From assembly GCF_048006345.1 (NCBI RefSeq), contig NZ_CP180351.1, forward strand, positions 2,976,001-3,040,000: DNA of 64,000 bases. The letters are read 5' to 3'. Position numbers and translations under genes: made by a program. The DNA is from Marivita sp030148515 (GTDB lineage Bacteria > Pseudomonadota > Alphaproteobacteria > Rhodobacterales > Rhodobacteraceae). Of the stretch, positions 34,627 to 42,606 are shown piece after piece; the stretch's first letter is position 1, and each line of letters begins with the position of its first letter. Below the pieces are notes generated by a model, which saw nothing but the letters and a program-made list of their open reading frames with translations, was not told where the DNA came from and ran no database searches.

Positions 34627-35100
34627 GTCGGAATGCACCGTGACCCGGTTGTCGGGCGTTCGTCGCCAGACGGCCATCAGCAGGGCCTGCAGGGCGAGGT
34701 CGGTGGTCATGCGGGATTGGGCAGACCAGCCAACGACCCGGCGCGAGAAGAGGTCGATGACGACGCAGAGATACAGCGGGCCTTCATAGGTCTTGATGTA
34801 GGTGATGTCGGTCACCCAGACCTGATCGGGTCGGGACGCCTCGAACCGTTGCTTGAGCCTGTTCTCGGCAACGATCGCGGGCTTGTCGCCATATCGGCCG
34901 GGACGACGCCTGTAGCCGACCTGCGCGGCGATCCCGGCCAGTGACGCCAAGCGTGCCACGCGGTTCTCCGAGATCCGTTCACCCTGGTCGCGCAGATCGT
35001 CCGTCAGCTTGCGATAGCCGTAGACCTTGCCGCTCTCTGCCCAGGCCTGCCGGATCAGCTCGGTCTGCCGCGCATCTTCCTGCGCGCGATGGCTCAGCGG
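34627..35100 (-). pseudogene. Middle part of outer IS3 transposase orfB
   Basis: Reads LSHRAQEDARQTELIRQAWA through KVYGYRKLTDDL, GRYGDKPAIVAENRL, RPDQVWVTDITYIKT and LYLCVVIDLFSRRVVGW to VTVHSD, where IS110 interrupts it. The stretch has the first two catalytic Asp residues of the DDE core (TDITY, HSD). Its upstream end is exactly at the insertion point of the inner IS3 element, and in-frame continuity with the piece at 36332 is preserved once one copy of the CGG duplication is removed. Confidence 0.88.
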
Positions 35101-35163
35101 TGGACGTGTCGCGGTTTGATGCCGCTCCTTTGATAGCATTTATTGCAGCAAAGGAGACGAACT

Positions 35164-35439
35164 ATGGGAACGAAACGGACGGAAGAGTTCCGTGCTGATG
35201 CGGTGCGGATCGCGCTGACGAGCGGGCTGACACGCAGGCAGGTTGCGTCAGATTTGGGTGTTGGCCTATCGACGCTGAACAAATGGGTGATGGCGCATCG
35301 TGACACTGATGTGGTGTCGGACAAGGAACTGGACCTGGCCCGAGAGAACGAGCGGCTTCGACGGGAGAACCGCATTCTCAAGGAGGAGAGGGATATCCTA
35401 AAAAAGGCCACGGCCTTCTTCGCGAGCCAAAAGCCATGA
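35164..35439 (+). CDS. IS3 transposase OrfA
   Basis: A 91-residue helix-turn-helix protein (MGTKRTEEFRADAVRIALTS..., HTH about 10-50) with a C-terminal leucine-zipper-like coiled coil (ELDLARENERLRRENRILKE). A heptamer A-AAA-AAG at 35400-35406 lies in the zero frame. It is the standard -1 slippage site that fuses OrfA to OrfB in IS3 elements, producing the active transposase OrfAB. The stop overlaps the OrfB start as ATGA. Confidence 0.92.
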   Translation: MGTKRTEEFRADAVRIALTSGLTRRQVASDLGVGLSTLNKWVMAHRDTDVVSDKELDLARENERLRRENRILKEERDILKKATAFFASQKP

Positions 35440-36293
35440 GGTTTAGGTTCATCGAGGAGCATGGCCGCGATTTCCCGACCAACCGCCTTTGCCAGGTTCT
35501 GGATGTTAGCGAACGCGGCCTGCGTGCCTATCGCAGCCGTCCGGCCAGTCAAAGGCAGCGGACAGACATGGTCGTGCTGGCCCACATCAAGGAACAATCC
35601 CGTCTAAGCCTGGGCAGCTACGGTCGACCAAGAATGACCGAGGAGCTGAAAGAGCTTGGCCTGAACATCGGCCATCGCCGCGTTGGCCGACTGATGCGCG
35701 AGAATGGCATACGCGTCGAACGGTCCAAGAAATACAAGGTGACGACCGACAGCAACCATGCGTTCAACATCGCGCCGAACCTGCTGAACCGCGACTTCCG
35801 CGCAGATCAGCCGAACCAGAAGTGGGCCGGTGACATCAGCTATGTGTGGACCCGAGAGGGCTGGCTCTACCTTGCTGTGATACTGGATCTGCATTCCCGT
35901 CGGGTCATCGGTTGGGCGGTCAGCAATCGTATGAAACGCGACCTGGCCATCCGGGCTTTGCAGATGGCTGTGGCGCTACGCCAGCCGCCCAGGGGCTGCA
36001 TTCACCACACCGACCGTGGCAGCCAATATTGCTCCCACGATTATCAGAAGCTCCTACGCCAGCACGGCTTCCAGGTATCGATGAGCGGCAAGGGCAATTG
36101 CTACGACAACTCCGCCGTCGAAACCTTCTTCAAAACGATCAAGGCTGAGATGCTTTGGCGCAGGTCCTGGCCGACGAGACGGGAAGCTGAAGTGGCCATC
36201 TTCCAGTACATCAACGGCTTCTACAATCCGCGTCGCAGGCACTCAGCATTAGGCTGGAAAAGCCCGGTCGCCTTCGAACGGAAAGTAGCTTAA
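35436..36293 (+). CDS. IS3 transposase OrfB (DDE integrase core)
   Basis: A 285-residue OrfB with the HTH_21 region near the N-terminus (SLGSYGRPRMTEEL, NIGHRRVGRLMRENGI) and an rve core. The catalytic triad is readable as Asp in WAGDISYVW, Asp in IHHTDRGSQYCS and Glu in NSAVETFFKTIKAE. The C-terminus NPRRRHSALGWKSPVAFE is complete. It is mainly made as the OrfAB fusion by -1 frameshifting at 35400. No inactivating change is seen. Confidence 0.94.
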   Translation: MRFRFIEEHGRDFPTNRLCQVLDVSERGLRAYRSRPASQRQRTDMVVLAHIKEQSRLSLGSYGRPRMTEELKELGLNIGHRRVGRLMRENGIRVERSKKYKVTTDSNHAFNIAPNLLNRDFRADQPNQKWAGDISYVWTREGWLYLAVILDLHSRRVIGWAVSNRMKRDLAIRALQMAVALRQPPRGCIHHTDRGSQYCSHDYQKLLRQHGFQVSMSGKGNCYDNSAVETFFKTIKAEMLWRRSWPTRREAEVAIFQYINGFYNPRRRHSALGWKSPVAFERKVA

Positions 36294-36331
36294 ACGAGCA
36301 CAGGGGGCGGCACAAAAGCGTGACAAGTCCA

Positions 36332-36746
36332 CGGCTCCTTGAGCCATGCATAGAAGCCGGAGAAGTGAACCCGCAGCACCCGGCACATGGCCCGGACGCC
36401 GAACTCCTCGCGATGCGCCCGGATGAAGGCGTACTTCATTGGGACTCGCGCGCGAAGTACGCGCTCGTCCATTGTCCTCGGACCAATGGCGGAAAATGAA
36501 CTCGCCCTTTTTTAGGATGTCGCGCTCCTCGGTCACCCGAGCCAGCTCGCGCTTCAGGCGTCGGTTCTCAGCCTCGTGGTCCACGCCCGGCTTCGGCGAC
36601 GGCTCCCCGAACAGCTTCACCCACTTGTAGAGAGAATACGTGCTGACGCCCAAACGGCGGGATACCTCCCGCACAGGATACCCGCGCACGGTTATCTGAT
36701 GCACCGCATCGCGCTTGAACTCATCGCTGTAGTTGCTTGTCCCAAT
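36332..36746 (-). pseudogene. Outer IS3 orfA and 5' part of orfB
   Basis: orfA reads GTSNYSDEFKRDAVHQ, then REVSRRLGVSTYSLYKWVKLFGE and a coiled coil ending ERDILKKGEF. Its normal first codon is ATT (36744-36746) where the relative at 48130 has ATG, so its start may be lost. After an A6G slippage site the orfB frame starts MKYAFIRAHREEFGVRAMC and runs to AWLKEP, where the inner IS3 interrupts it. Confidence 0.85.
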
Positions 36747-36806
36747 GTCCGCCTCCTCGGCTCAAAGTAAGGGGGCAAAGCGTCTACAAATCTAGGGGCA
36801 CCTCAC

Positions 36807-37133
36807 AATGGGATACCCTACAAGCTAAAGCATCTTATCGATCTCGTCACGCAACCAGGGTGGAGTTTTGGCTTTGATCCGGTGGCTGGTTACTCTGGAC
36901 TGATGAAAAACAAGAAAGCCGTGATCATTCATGCCAGCGGCGTCTGGCATAACGACGTCGGCGAAAACTTCGGTTCAGATTTCTCGACACCGGTTTTGAG
37001 GGATTGGCTGAATTTCCTCGGGATTGTCGATCAGAGCGATATTCGCGTTCAGCCAACCGTGCTGACGCCAGACGTCGAAGTTGTCAAAGCAGCAGCAATG
37101 AAACACGCGTCTGAACTGGCATCGGCAATCTAG
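36807..37133 (+). pseudogene. FMN-dependent NADH-azoreductase, C-terminal fragment
   Basis: Open from the outer IS3 end with no start codon of its own. It reads NGIPYKLKHLIDLV, then PGWSFGFDPVAGYSGLMKNKKAV, then a strand-like VIIHASGVW, and ends at 37133. This matches the C-terminal half (about 108 of 200 residues) of AzoR/flavodoxin-fold NAD(P)H oxidoreductases, including the region before the FMN-site loop. The N-terminal half is not found on the other side of the insertion block (32816-32940), so it has been lost. It is probably the target gene that the divergent WYL regulator once accompanied. Confidence 0.8.
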
Positions 37134-37375
37134 GAATAGTGCCACAGTGGGGCTCTGCGGCCAGAGCCCCATGAACTCCCGGCATAACGCGAGCCGATAA
37201 TGTCGACTGCGTGATCAGCGACGCCGATCAGAGGAGCGCTTTCGTGCGGTCTGTCGGATTGGCGCGTGCAGAGCAGAGAGTAGACGATCGATACGCACGA
37301 GACGAAAACTTTACGGTGCGTCACTCTTCCGACTTTCGCTGCGTGCGTTTGAACGACCGCTTCATTAGCGCAGTT

Positions 37376-38059
37376 TCAAAAAAGCCGCTCAGTTTCGACA
37401 ACCGACGCTTTATAGTCTTGCTCCCATCTTGCCAAGATGGCGGAACCCTGGCCACAAAATCGGTCCTCAAGCTCGGAGCACCTTTGCATTCGGTCCAAAC
37501 GAAAATGCCTGATGGCAGAGCGCATCTCGCACCATGCAACGAGAACCTCGTTGTCGCAGTAATAGATAATGGCGAGCGGCCAAACTGTGCGGTCAGTCTG
37601 CTTGCCAGATGCGTCCGCATAAGTGAGTTTTAATTTGGTTTCCGAACGGATCGCGCGCCGGATCAGGAATGCGTCGGTCTCTCGTGACTTGCTTCCCCAG
37701 GACGAGGCGACCAGATGCCTGACACCCGGGGCGACGCCATGCAGTTTTCGGGCGGCGCTTTTTGCCGAGTTCCAAAGACCCCGGTCGCCCGTTCGCGCAA
37801 CCATGTGCAAACCGACGATTATCGCTTCGGCTTCGTTCTCATCAAAGGATAAGGGCGGAAGGTCGTACCCGGCACGCATCACGTAGCCCACTCCGGTTGC
37901 ACCTTGGATCGGTACTTGCCGAGCCTGCAAATGCGCGATGTCGCGATAGATGGTTCGTACGGAAACCTAAAAGATTTCGGCAATTTCGGCGGCCAAGACG
38001 GGCTTCTTCGCACTGCGAAGGATTTGAATGACATCAAAAAGGCGCTCTGTCTGTGCCAT
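37376..38059 (-). pseudogene. WYL-domain (YafY-type) regulator with a stop in its HTH
   Basis: From the ATG at 38059 the frame reads MAQTERLFDVIQILRSAKKP, a typical HTH_11 start. It then meets TAG at codon 31 (37967-37969), where family members have Glu in a (F/L)EVSVRTIYRD helix. Downstream the frame is uninterrupted: VRTIYRDIAHLQARQVPIQG, the WYL domain (IRSETKLKLTYADASG, RTVWPLAIIYYCDNEVLVAWCEMR) and the C-terminal tail. Total length is about 228 codons, normal for the family. An internal ATG at 37930 would give a WYL protein without DNA-binding domain. It looks like a recent nonsense mutation. Confidence 0.85.
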
Positions 38060-38161
38060 GCCTTTCTCCCGATGCCACCGACAGGAGCATATCACTACTG
38101 CCAGCTACGTGTCAGTAAGCATCTGTTAGTGACCCATTCCAAATCGAATAGGAGAGTGTCC

Positions 38162-38593
38162 ATGGTGGACTTGTCAGACCTTAATAGTGAACTGAAAACC
38201 TGCAAATTCGTGGCATCATGGTTGGTTTGGGTCGAATTGGCCAATCGCGATGACGAACGAGTTCGGCAAGCCGTGACGGATGCCGTAGGATTGGAATACG
38301 GACCGTTTGAGGGCGTCGCGTTTGAAAGCGGTGAAGGTGTGCAATTCTTTCGCCCAAAGAAAGGGTCCAAACTGGGCGATAGGTCGGAAACCATTGAAAT
38401 GCCTGCAAGGGTCCTCACGTTTACAGTCGCGGGGGATACGGCTATGCTCGCAAGCGCGGTCGAGGCAATTCGACATGCGCATTCCTATGAAGAACCGGTA
38501 ATAATGGTCCAGCAGGTTTGGGCTAGCCGAGCAGATTTAAGCGGGGACCGAGAGAATCCCAACCGCTGGTGGAACCGAGGGTTCGACGTTTAG
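38162..38593 (+). CDS. Small protein with CutA/Nif3-like motif
   Basis: A 143-residue protein from the ATG at 38162 (MVDLSDLNSELK), about 100 bp from the divergent WYL gene. It is predicted cytoplasmic with alternating strand and helix. The stretch AIRHAHSYEEPVI (about 103-115) resembles the HPYEE motif of the CutA-like ferredoxin-fold domain in Nif3/YqfO proteins, whose usual role is metal or ligand binding. The rest, including the C-terminal RENPNRWWNRGFDV, is not recognised. It may have been controlled by the WYL regulator. The function is unknown. Confidence 0.65.
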   Translation: MVDLSDLNSELKTCKFVASWLVWVELANRDDERVRQAVTDAVGLEYGPFEGVAFESGEGVQFFRPKKGSKLGDRSETIEMPARVLTFTVAGDTAMLASAVEAIRHAHSYEEPVIMVQQVWASRADLSGDRENPNRWWNRGFDV

Positions 38594-38658
38594 CCAGAGC
38601 CGCCATTCGCCGCGGTGCTCCTCGACCGCAGATTTACGCCAACCGTGCTACCTACCCT

Positions 38659-38790
38659 TCAACTCACGGCCAGTTCATAGGGCTGCTCATTTATCGCGAG
38701 AGCCTCTTCGAACCACTGCGGTTTCCTTCCCCGGCCGGACCAGGTGAGCGCCGGGTTCGATGCATGGCTGCAAAGCAGGATTGAGTCCAG
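38659..38790 (-). pseudogene. H-NS family nucleoid protein, C-terminal fragment
   Basis: Reading leftward, the frame gives SNPALTWSGRGRKPQWFEEAL and ends EQPYELAVS before TGA at 38659-38661. TWSGRGRKPQW is the core DNA-binding motif of the H-NS/MvaT-like C-terminal domain (usual form TWxGxGRxPxW). Upstream of it the frame soon meets a stop and no N-terminal coiled-coil oligomerisation domain is present. It is therefore only a tail of about 40 residues, a remnant of a xenogene-silencing protein. Confidence 0.65.
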
Positions 38791-39009
38791 AGCCTAGATG
38801 GACGGAAAACATAGGACTGACCTGCTGCCGGTTTCGCGGACACCGAAAAAGGGTGTTCATGAAACTGAAGAATTCACCTGACGAGAATAGCATTGGGCTT
38901 GTGTTCAGGCAGGACGCGGTGGACATACAAAGCTTTGATCTCAAGAGTGCGAATAACACGGTCAGGGCCGGTCACATGGCAAATCGCTGAACCCGATTGC
39001 GCGTTATCT

Positions 39010-39633
39010 TTACAGGTTTTGCGAGGGCGCAAGCTGTTGGCGAAGGGCTTGCTGATTGTCCGCCAGACGCGTGACCATCATACGAGTCAGCGCAAGCGCG
39101 AAATCGGGATGGTCTCGGAATATCTTGATCACCGTTGCCCGGTTGATCCAACCCGCCGAGACAGACCCCACTGCAGATATTGTGGCGGTCCTGCGGCCTT
39201 TGTCCGAAAACAGTCCCATTTCCCCCAGTATGGTGCCTTTGCCAAGCACGCCTCCGACACCGTCAACAATGACCTCGCCCTGGATTATGAGGAGTAGCCG
39301 ATCGGCGGGCTCTCCCTCGTTGAACAGCACGGCTCCGTCCTGATAGGCGTCAAGTGTCATGAAGGGCACCAACAAAGAAATGTCTGTCTGGTCGGCCAGG
39401 CTTTGTTTAAGGCGGTTCCGCATTTGCAACTGCTGGACAAGCCGCCAGATATTCACCGGAAGCAAAAGCATATGAAGGATCATGATAGGGGCGAGTCCTG
39501 CGATCCACGCATAGGCGATAAACAAGAGGTTCGAGGCGGTTGCAATCAGTCTCAGAGGCAGCAGCGTCTGCATGCAAAACGTCAGAAAGACCAAAGCTGA
39601 CGCAGCAAATCCGATCAACTCAACAAATTCCAT
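39010..39633 (-). CDS. Membrane protein with cyclic nucleotide-binding domain
   Basis: About 207 residues from the Met at 39633 (MEFVELIGFAASALVFLTFCMQ). The N-terminal third has three hydrophobic helices (about residues 5-70). The C-terminal part is a cNMP-binding beta-barrel domain (about 85-195), with VLFNEGEPADRLLLIIQGEV, GTILGEMGLFSDKGRRTATISA and the following capping helices. The phosphate-binding cassette (GEMGLFSDKGRRTAT) looks complete, with an Arg in the right place. There is no HTH, so it is a membrane sensor rather than a CRP-type regulator. The arrangement recalls Popeye proteins (three helices plus this domain). The partner is unknown. Confidence 0.78.
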   Translation of the reverse strand: MEFVELIGFAASALVFLTFCMQTLLPLRLIATASNLLFIAYAWIAGLAPIMILHMLLLPVNIWRLVQQLQMRNRLKQSLADQTDISLLVPFMTLDAYQDGAVLFNEGEPADRLLLIIQGEVIVDGVGGVLGKGTILGEMGLFSDKGRRTATISAVGSVSAGWINRATVIKIFRDHPDFALALTRMMVTRLADNQQALRQQLAPSQNL

Positions 39634-39866
39634 AGGTATTCCCCGCCAACCCTTCTGGATGCTTTGCACCTCGCGGGCGCTATTCTAGTGTCCGGGCGAG
39701 ACTGCGTTTCAGGATCACCCAAGGTCAAGCTTGGACTTGGGACCGTTTTTTCCCACGTCGTTTTTTGTCGCACGCGCATGGTGATGTCGCACTACCCTCA
39801 TTTGGGTCAGGAACCATTGGTCCCCGCTTTGGAGCGTGATTCACGGATCAAAAGCGAGGGCTCGCC

Positions 39867-40125
39867 ATGTCTGATCTCTTCTGGCTGACAGTTGCGCAAA
39901 TGGCGCGTCTAGAGTTCTTCTTTCCGAAGCCCCACGGCACGCCGCGCGTTGACGAAAAGCGAGGTCTGAGTGGGATTATCTTCCTGAATCGCAATAGCTT
40001 AAGGTGGCGCGATGGCCTTACTGCCTATGGCCACACAAAACGCTGTACAACAGTTGGAAACGGTAGAGAGACAAGGGCAACTTTACGCAGGTGATGGCCG
40101 GTCTGGCCATCAAGCACGGCGAACA
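39867..40125 (+). pseudogene. IS5-family transposase, N-terminal remnant
   Basis: Starts MSDLFWLTVAQMARLEFFFP, then LSGIIFLNRNSLRWRD, a typical IS5/IS427 N-terminus. A one-base deletion near 40030 (AYG-(P)HK) shifts the frame; the next frame continues as TLYNSWKR and MAGLAIKHGEQN. The catalytic DDE part is absent. It is directly followed by an unrelated IS3 tail. Confidence 0.8.
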
Positions 40126-40287
40126 AAATGCCTGAGCACTCATAGGTTCATGAACCCCGAAGATACCGCAAAAAAGCTGGGGACCTGGCGAAAAGACGAC
40201 AACGAAGAAAGGCCGCACGGTGCCATGGGGAACAACGAGCCGGCAGCACTCTCGAAATTGCCAGACGCATCCAGCCCGTCTGCGTGA
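40126..40287 (+). pseudogene. IS3-family transposase orfB, C-terminal remnant
   Basis: Reads CLSTHRFMNPEDTAKKLGTW then RKDDNEERPHGAMGNNEPAA. This matches the C-terminal end of IS407-type OrfB (usual form WRRDYNEVRPHSAIG), just after the catalytic Glu. It ends at a stop at 40287. It belongs to a different IS group from the two IS3 elements at 33-37 kb. Confidence 0.75.
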
Positions 40288-40290
40288 TCA

Positions 40291-40592
40291 AAGGGCGGAA
40301 AATCTAGCCCCCAGCGGGGACACTTCCGGTAGCGCAGACGTGTTGCCAGACCCTAATCTCAAATCGAGGACGTTTCAGGGAGGAGGTCCGCAGACAGAGA
40401 AGTGCATGATCGGATTACGGCAGTCAGCCGCAGTTAAACGGCTTTGGTGCTGCTTTCTCGTTGTGCACTGAAAACATGTGAACGCTAAGCCAGAATGACT
40501 GAATTGAGTCCGGGTATGAACACCATTGCAAATTTAATGGGCCTGTGTTGTTCTTCGTCGGTCCTGCACTGTGAGATAAAGCAAGCTCCATA
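40291..40592. other. Intergenic stretch before the ATP-grasp gene
   Basis: About 300 bp, AT-richer than the core genome, with no recognisable gene. It probably contains the edge of the decayed IS elements and the promoter of the ATP-grasp gene. A weak GAGATAAAGCAAG purine stretch lies before the start; no strong ribosome binding site is seen. Confidence 0.4.
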
Positions 40593-42398
40593 ATGCATTC
40601 AACAGACAGTGCTGCATTGAACACACTTCCGACCTGGCGTGCAATTCCTGGATATGCCTACGGGCTTCCGCAATCCTCGATGCAGACACAAGAGGTCTTT
40701 CCTCTTGGAAAGGGCGTGGAGAGAGTCGCGAAGGCGTTCAACGCCGTTATCGCACAAGTCGTTGGGGATGAGGACACACCGCCTCCCGGCCCGAGGTCTC
40801 CTCTGCTGGTCGTAGAGACCATTGCACGTGCTGTGGCGCGTTTGCAGAACTGGGTTTACATCCCTGTCTCGGATGATTTCGTGGCACGCGAAGAAGGAAA
40901 CGCGGATCGAGGTGTCCGGGTGGAGCTGACCCTTCCTTTCTGGAGCCTGACTGCCACGCGGATTGCCTATGGGTATTGCGCGGAGATTTGGAACCGTTTG
41001 TCCGCCAGAGAAGAATTCGAGGACATCGACGCATTACGGCTCACTTTAAGTGACAAGCTCACGCCTTTTGTCGCGAGCAGCGTGAACCAGTTTGCGCTTG
41101 TCAAAGGTGCTGTTGATCTCAACCTCAACCTTATCCGAATGCCTGGTGAGGTCTTGTGTTTGGGAACTGGTGCACAGTCTCGACTGATGAACAGTACTCT
41201 TACTGACCGGTCTGCCAACATCAGTATCATGTTGGCCCGTGACAAAGCGATGACAGCCAAGGTTCTGCGCATGTCCGGACTGCCCGGAACAAGGAACCAG
41301 CAGGTTTCATCTGCCGATGAAGCAGCACAAATTGCCAAAGAGTACGGGTATCCTGTTGTCATCAAACCTGCAGACTTGGATCGCGGCGAAGGCGTGGCTG
41401 CCTTTCTGGCAGACGAAGTGGCGGTTCGTGAAGCTTATGCCAAGGCACGTGCGCTGACGGAAAACGTTCTGATCGAAGAGCAAGTGAACGGCTTTACTCA
41501 CCGCCTGACGGTCGTTGACGGCAAGGTTATCTCGGTGCGACAGCGCGTTCCGGGTGGCGTGACCGGTGACGGAAAAAGCACTGTGTCGCAACTTGTCGAA
41601 GCTCATAAGCAATCGGAATGGAGTTGACGTTGGATGCGCACCAGAGGGCGCGTTCCCGTTGATTTGGATGCCGAGGCGCTGGAGTTCCTAGAACAGGAAA
41701 ACGTTGGGGTCGAAACGGTTTTACCCGAGGGGCAGTTTCAGCGCTTGAGGCGCCGCGACAACATCAATGCCGGCGGAAGCAACCGTGATGTGCCGCTCGA
41801 AGACGTACACGCGGATAATCTGGACCTTGCGGTGTCTGCGGCTCGCGCAATCCGTCTAGACATCGCTGGGATCGATCTCATCACCACTGATATCAAGCGA
41901 TCATGGCGCGAGGTTGGCGCGAAGATCTGTGAAATCAATGGAAAGCCTCAGTTCGCGGCGCGCCGCACGCCTGAACTATATCACGAATTGTTATCGAGGG
42001 TTGTCGGACCTCAGCCTCATGTGCCGGCACATCTGGTCCTGTGTGCAGATGATCTGTCGGTTCGCGCATCGCTCATTAAGGTCGTTGAGGCGCAGAAGAG
42101 GGACCAAACGATCTCGATGCGCGAGGGGCTTATTCGCAGCGGTGCGCTACTCACTGCTGCCTTCTCGGATGGCTATGCAGCCGCATGGGCTGCTGCCGTC
42201 CGGTCGGATGTCGAAGAGATGACATGCATGATGTCGCCCGGTGAACTGTTCCAATTGGGCACGCCTCTTAGAATGTGGACGACAGTCAGCATCAAACAAG
42301 CCGGGCTGAGCACAGAGGAAACGCGACTGATCCCCCACGTAAGCAGAGTCCTTGGTCTTGATCGAGCAAAGACCAAAAACGCGATATCCTTGATCTAA
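40593..42398 (+). pseudogene. Cyanophycin-synthetase-like ATP-grasp ligase with in-frame UGA
   Basis: One reading frame of 601 codons interrupted only by TGA at codon 345 (41625-41627). Part one (residues 1-344) has an unassigned N-terminus, then LCLGTGAQSRLMNSTLTDRS, ARDKAMTAKVLRMSGLPGT, YPVVIKPADLDRGEGVA, VLIEEQVNGFTHRLTVVDG and GDGKSTV, all typical of the CphA ATP-grasp domain. Part two resumes RVPVDLDAEALEFL, then LRRRDNINAGG, AARAIRLDIAGIDLI and the metal-site ICEINGKPQF. About 130 further residues resemble a Mur-ligase-type module but lack its P-loop. CphA-type ligases add amino acids to a carboxylate in an ATP-dependent way. A CGA-to-TGA mutation is the simplest cause; readthrough is possible. 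The two-part conservation suggests recent loss. Confidence 0.8.
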
Positions 42399-42606
42399 TG
42401 TCTCTTTTTGACGTGATGGCTTTTACCAGGGATGGTGGCTTCGGCGCAGGTTTGCGCAACCGCATGCACGCCATTCCCGCATTGAAGATCAATGATCGCC
42501 AACGTTTTGAAGAGTAGCGTTTTTCGGCAAGCCTTCGTAATTCGGTTACCTTAGAGCAAAGAAATAAACTATTCTTGGGGAATCTTGGATTGGGTGGGAA
42601 GACTTT

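Larger units (their letters stand above)
35101..36331 (+). mobile_element. Inner IS3-family element, apparently intact
   Basis: A 1231-bp element. The left end TGGACGTGTCGCGG... and the complement of the right end (TGGACTTGTCACGC...) match as inverted repeats over about 25 positions. A 3-bp target duplication CGG flanks it (35098-35100 and 36332-36334). It is inserted in the outer IS3 orfB between codons for KEP and LSH. It encodes orfA and orfB without lesions, and so could still be mobile. Confidence 0.92.
32941..36805 (-). mobile_element. Outer IS3-family element, broken by two nested insertions
   Basis: The ends TGAGGTGCCCCTAG (32941-32954) and its complement (36792-36805) are inverted repeats. 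After removing an IS110 element (33248-34626) and an IS3 element (35101-36331) the remaining pieces total about 1.25 kb, the normal IS3 length. They read in order as orfA and orfB on the minus strand. The flanking bases (GAC left, CAA right) do not give a target duplication, so one flank has probably been rearranged since insertion. A decayed relative lies at about 47850-48189. Confidence 0.85.

Noticed and set aside
41625..41627. Selenocysteine at the in-frame UGA
   Set aside because: ATP-grasp ligases of this type have no Cys at this loop, and no SECIS-like hairpin was evident just downstream. A mutated Arg codon (CGA to TGA) is simpler.
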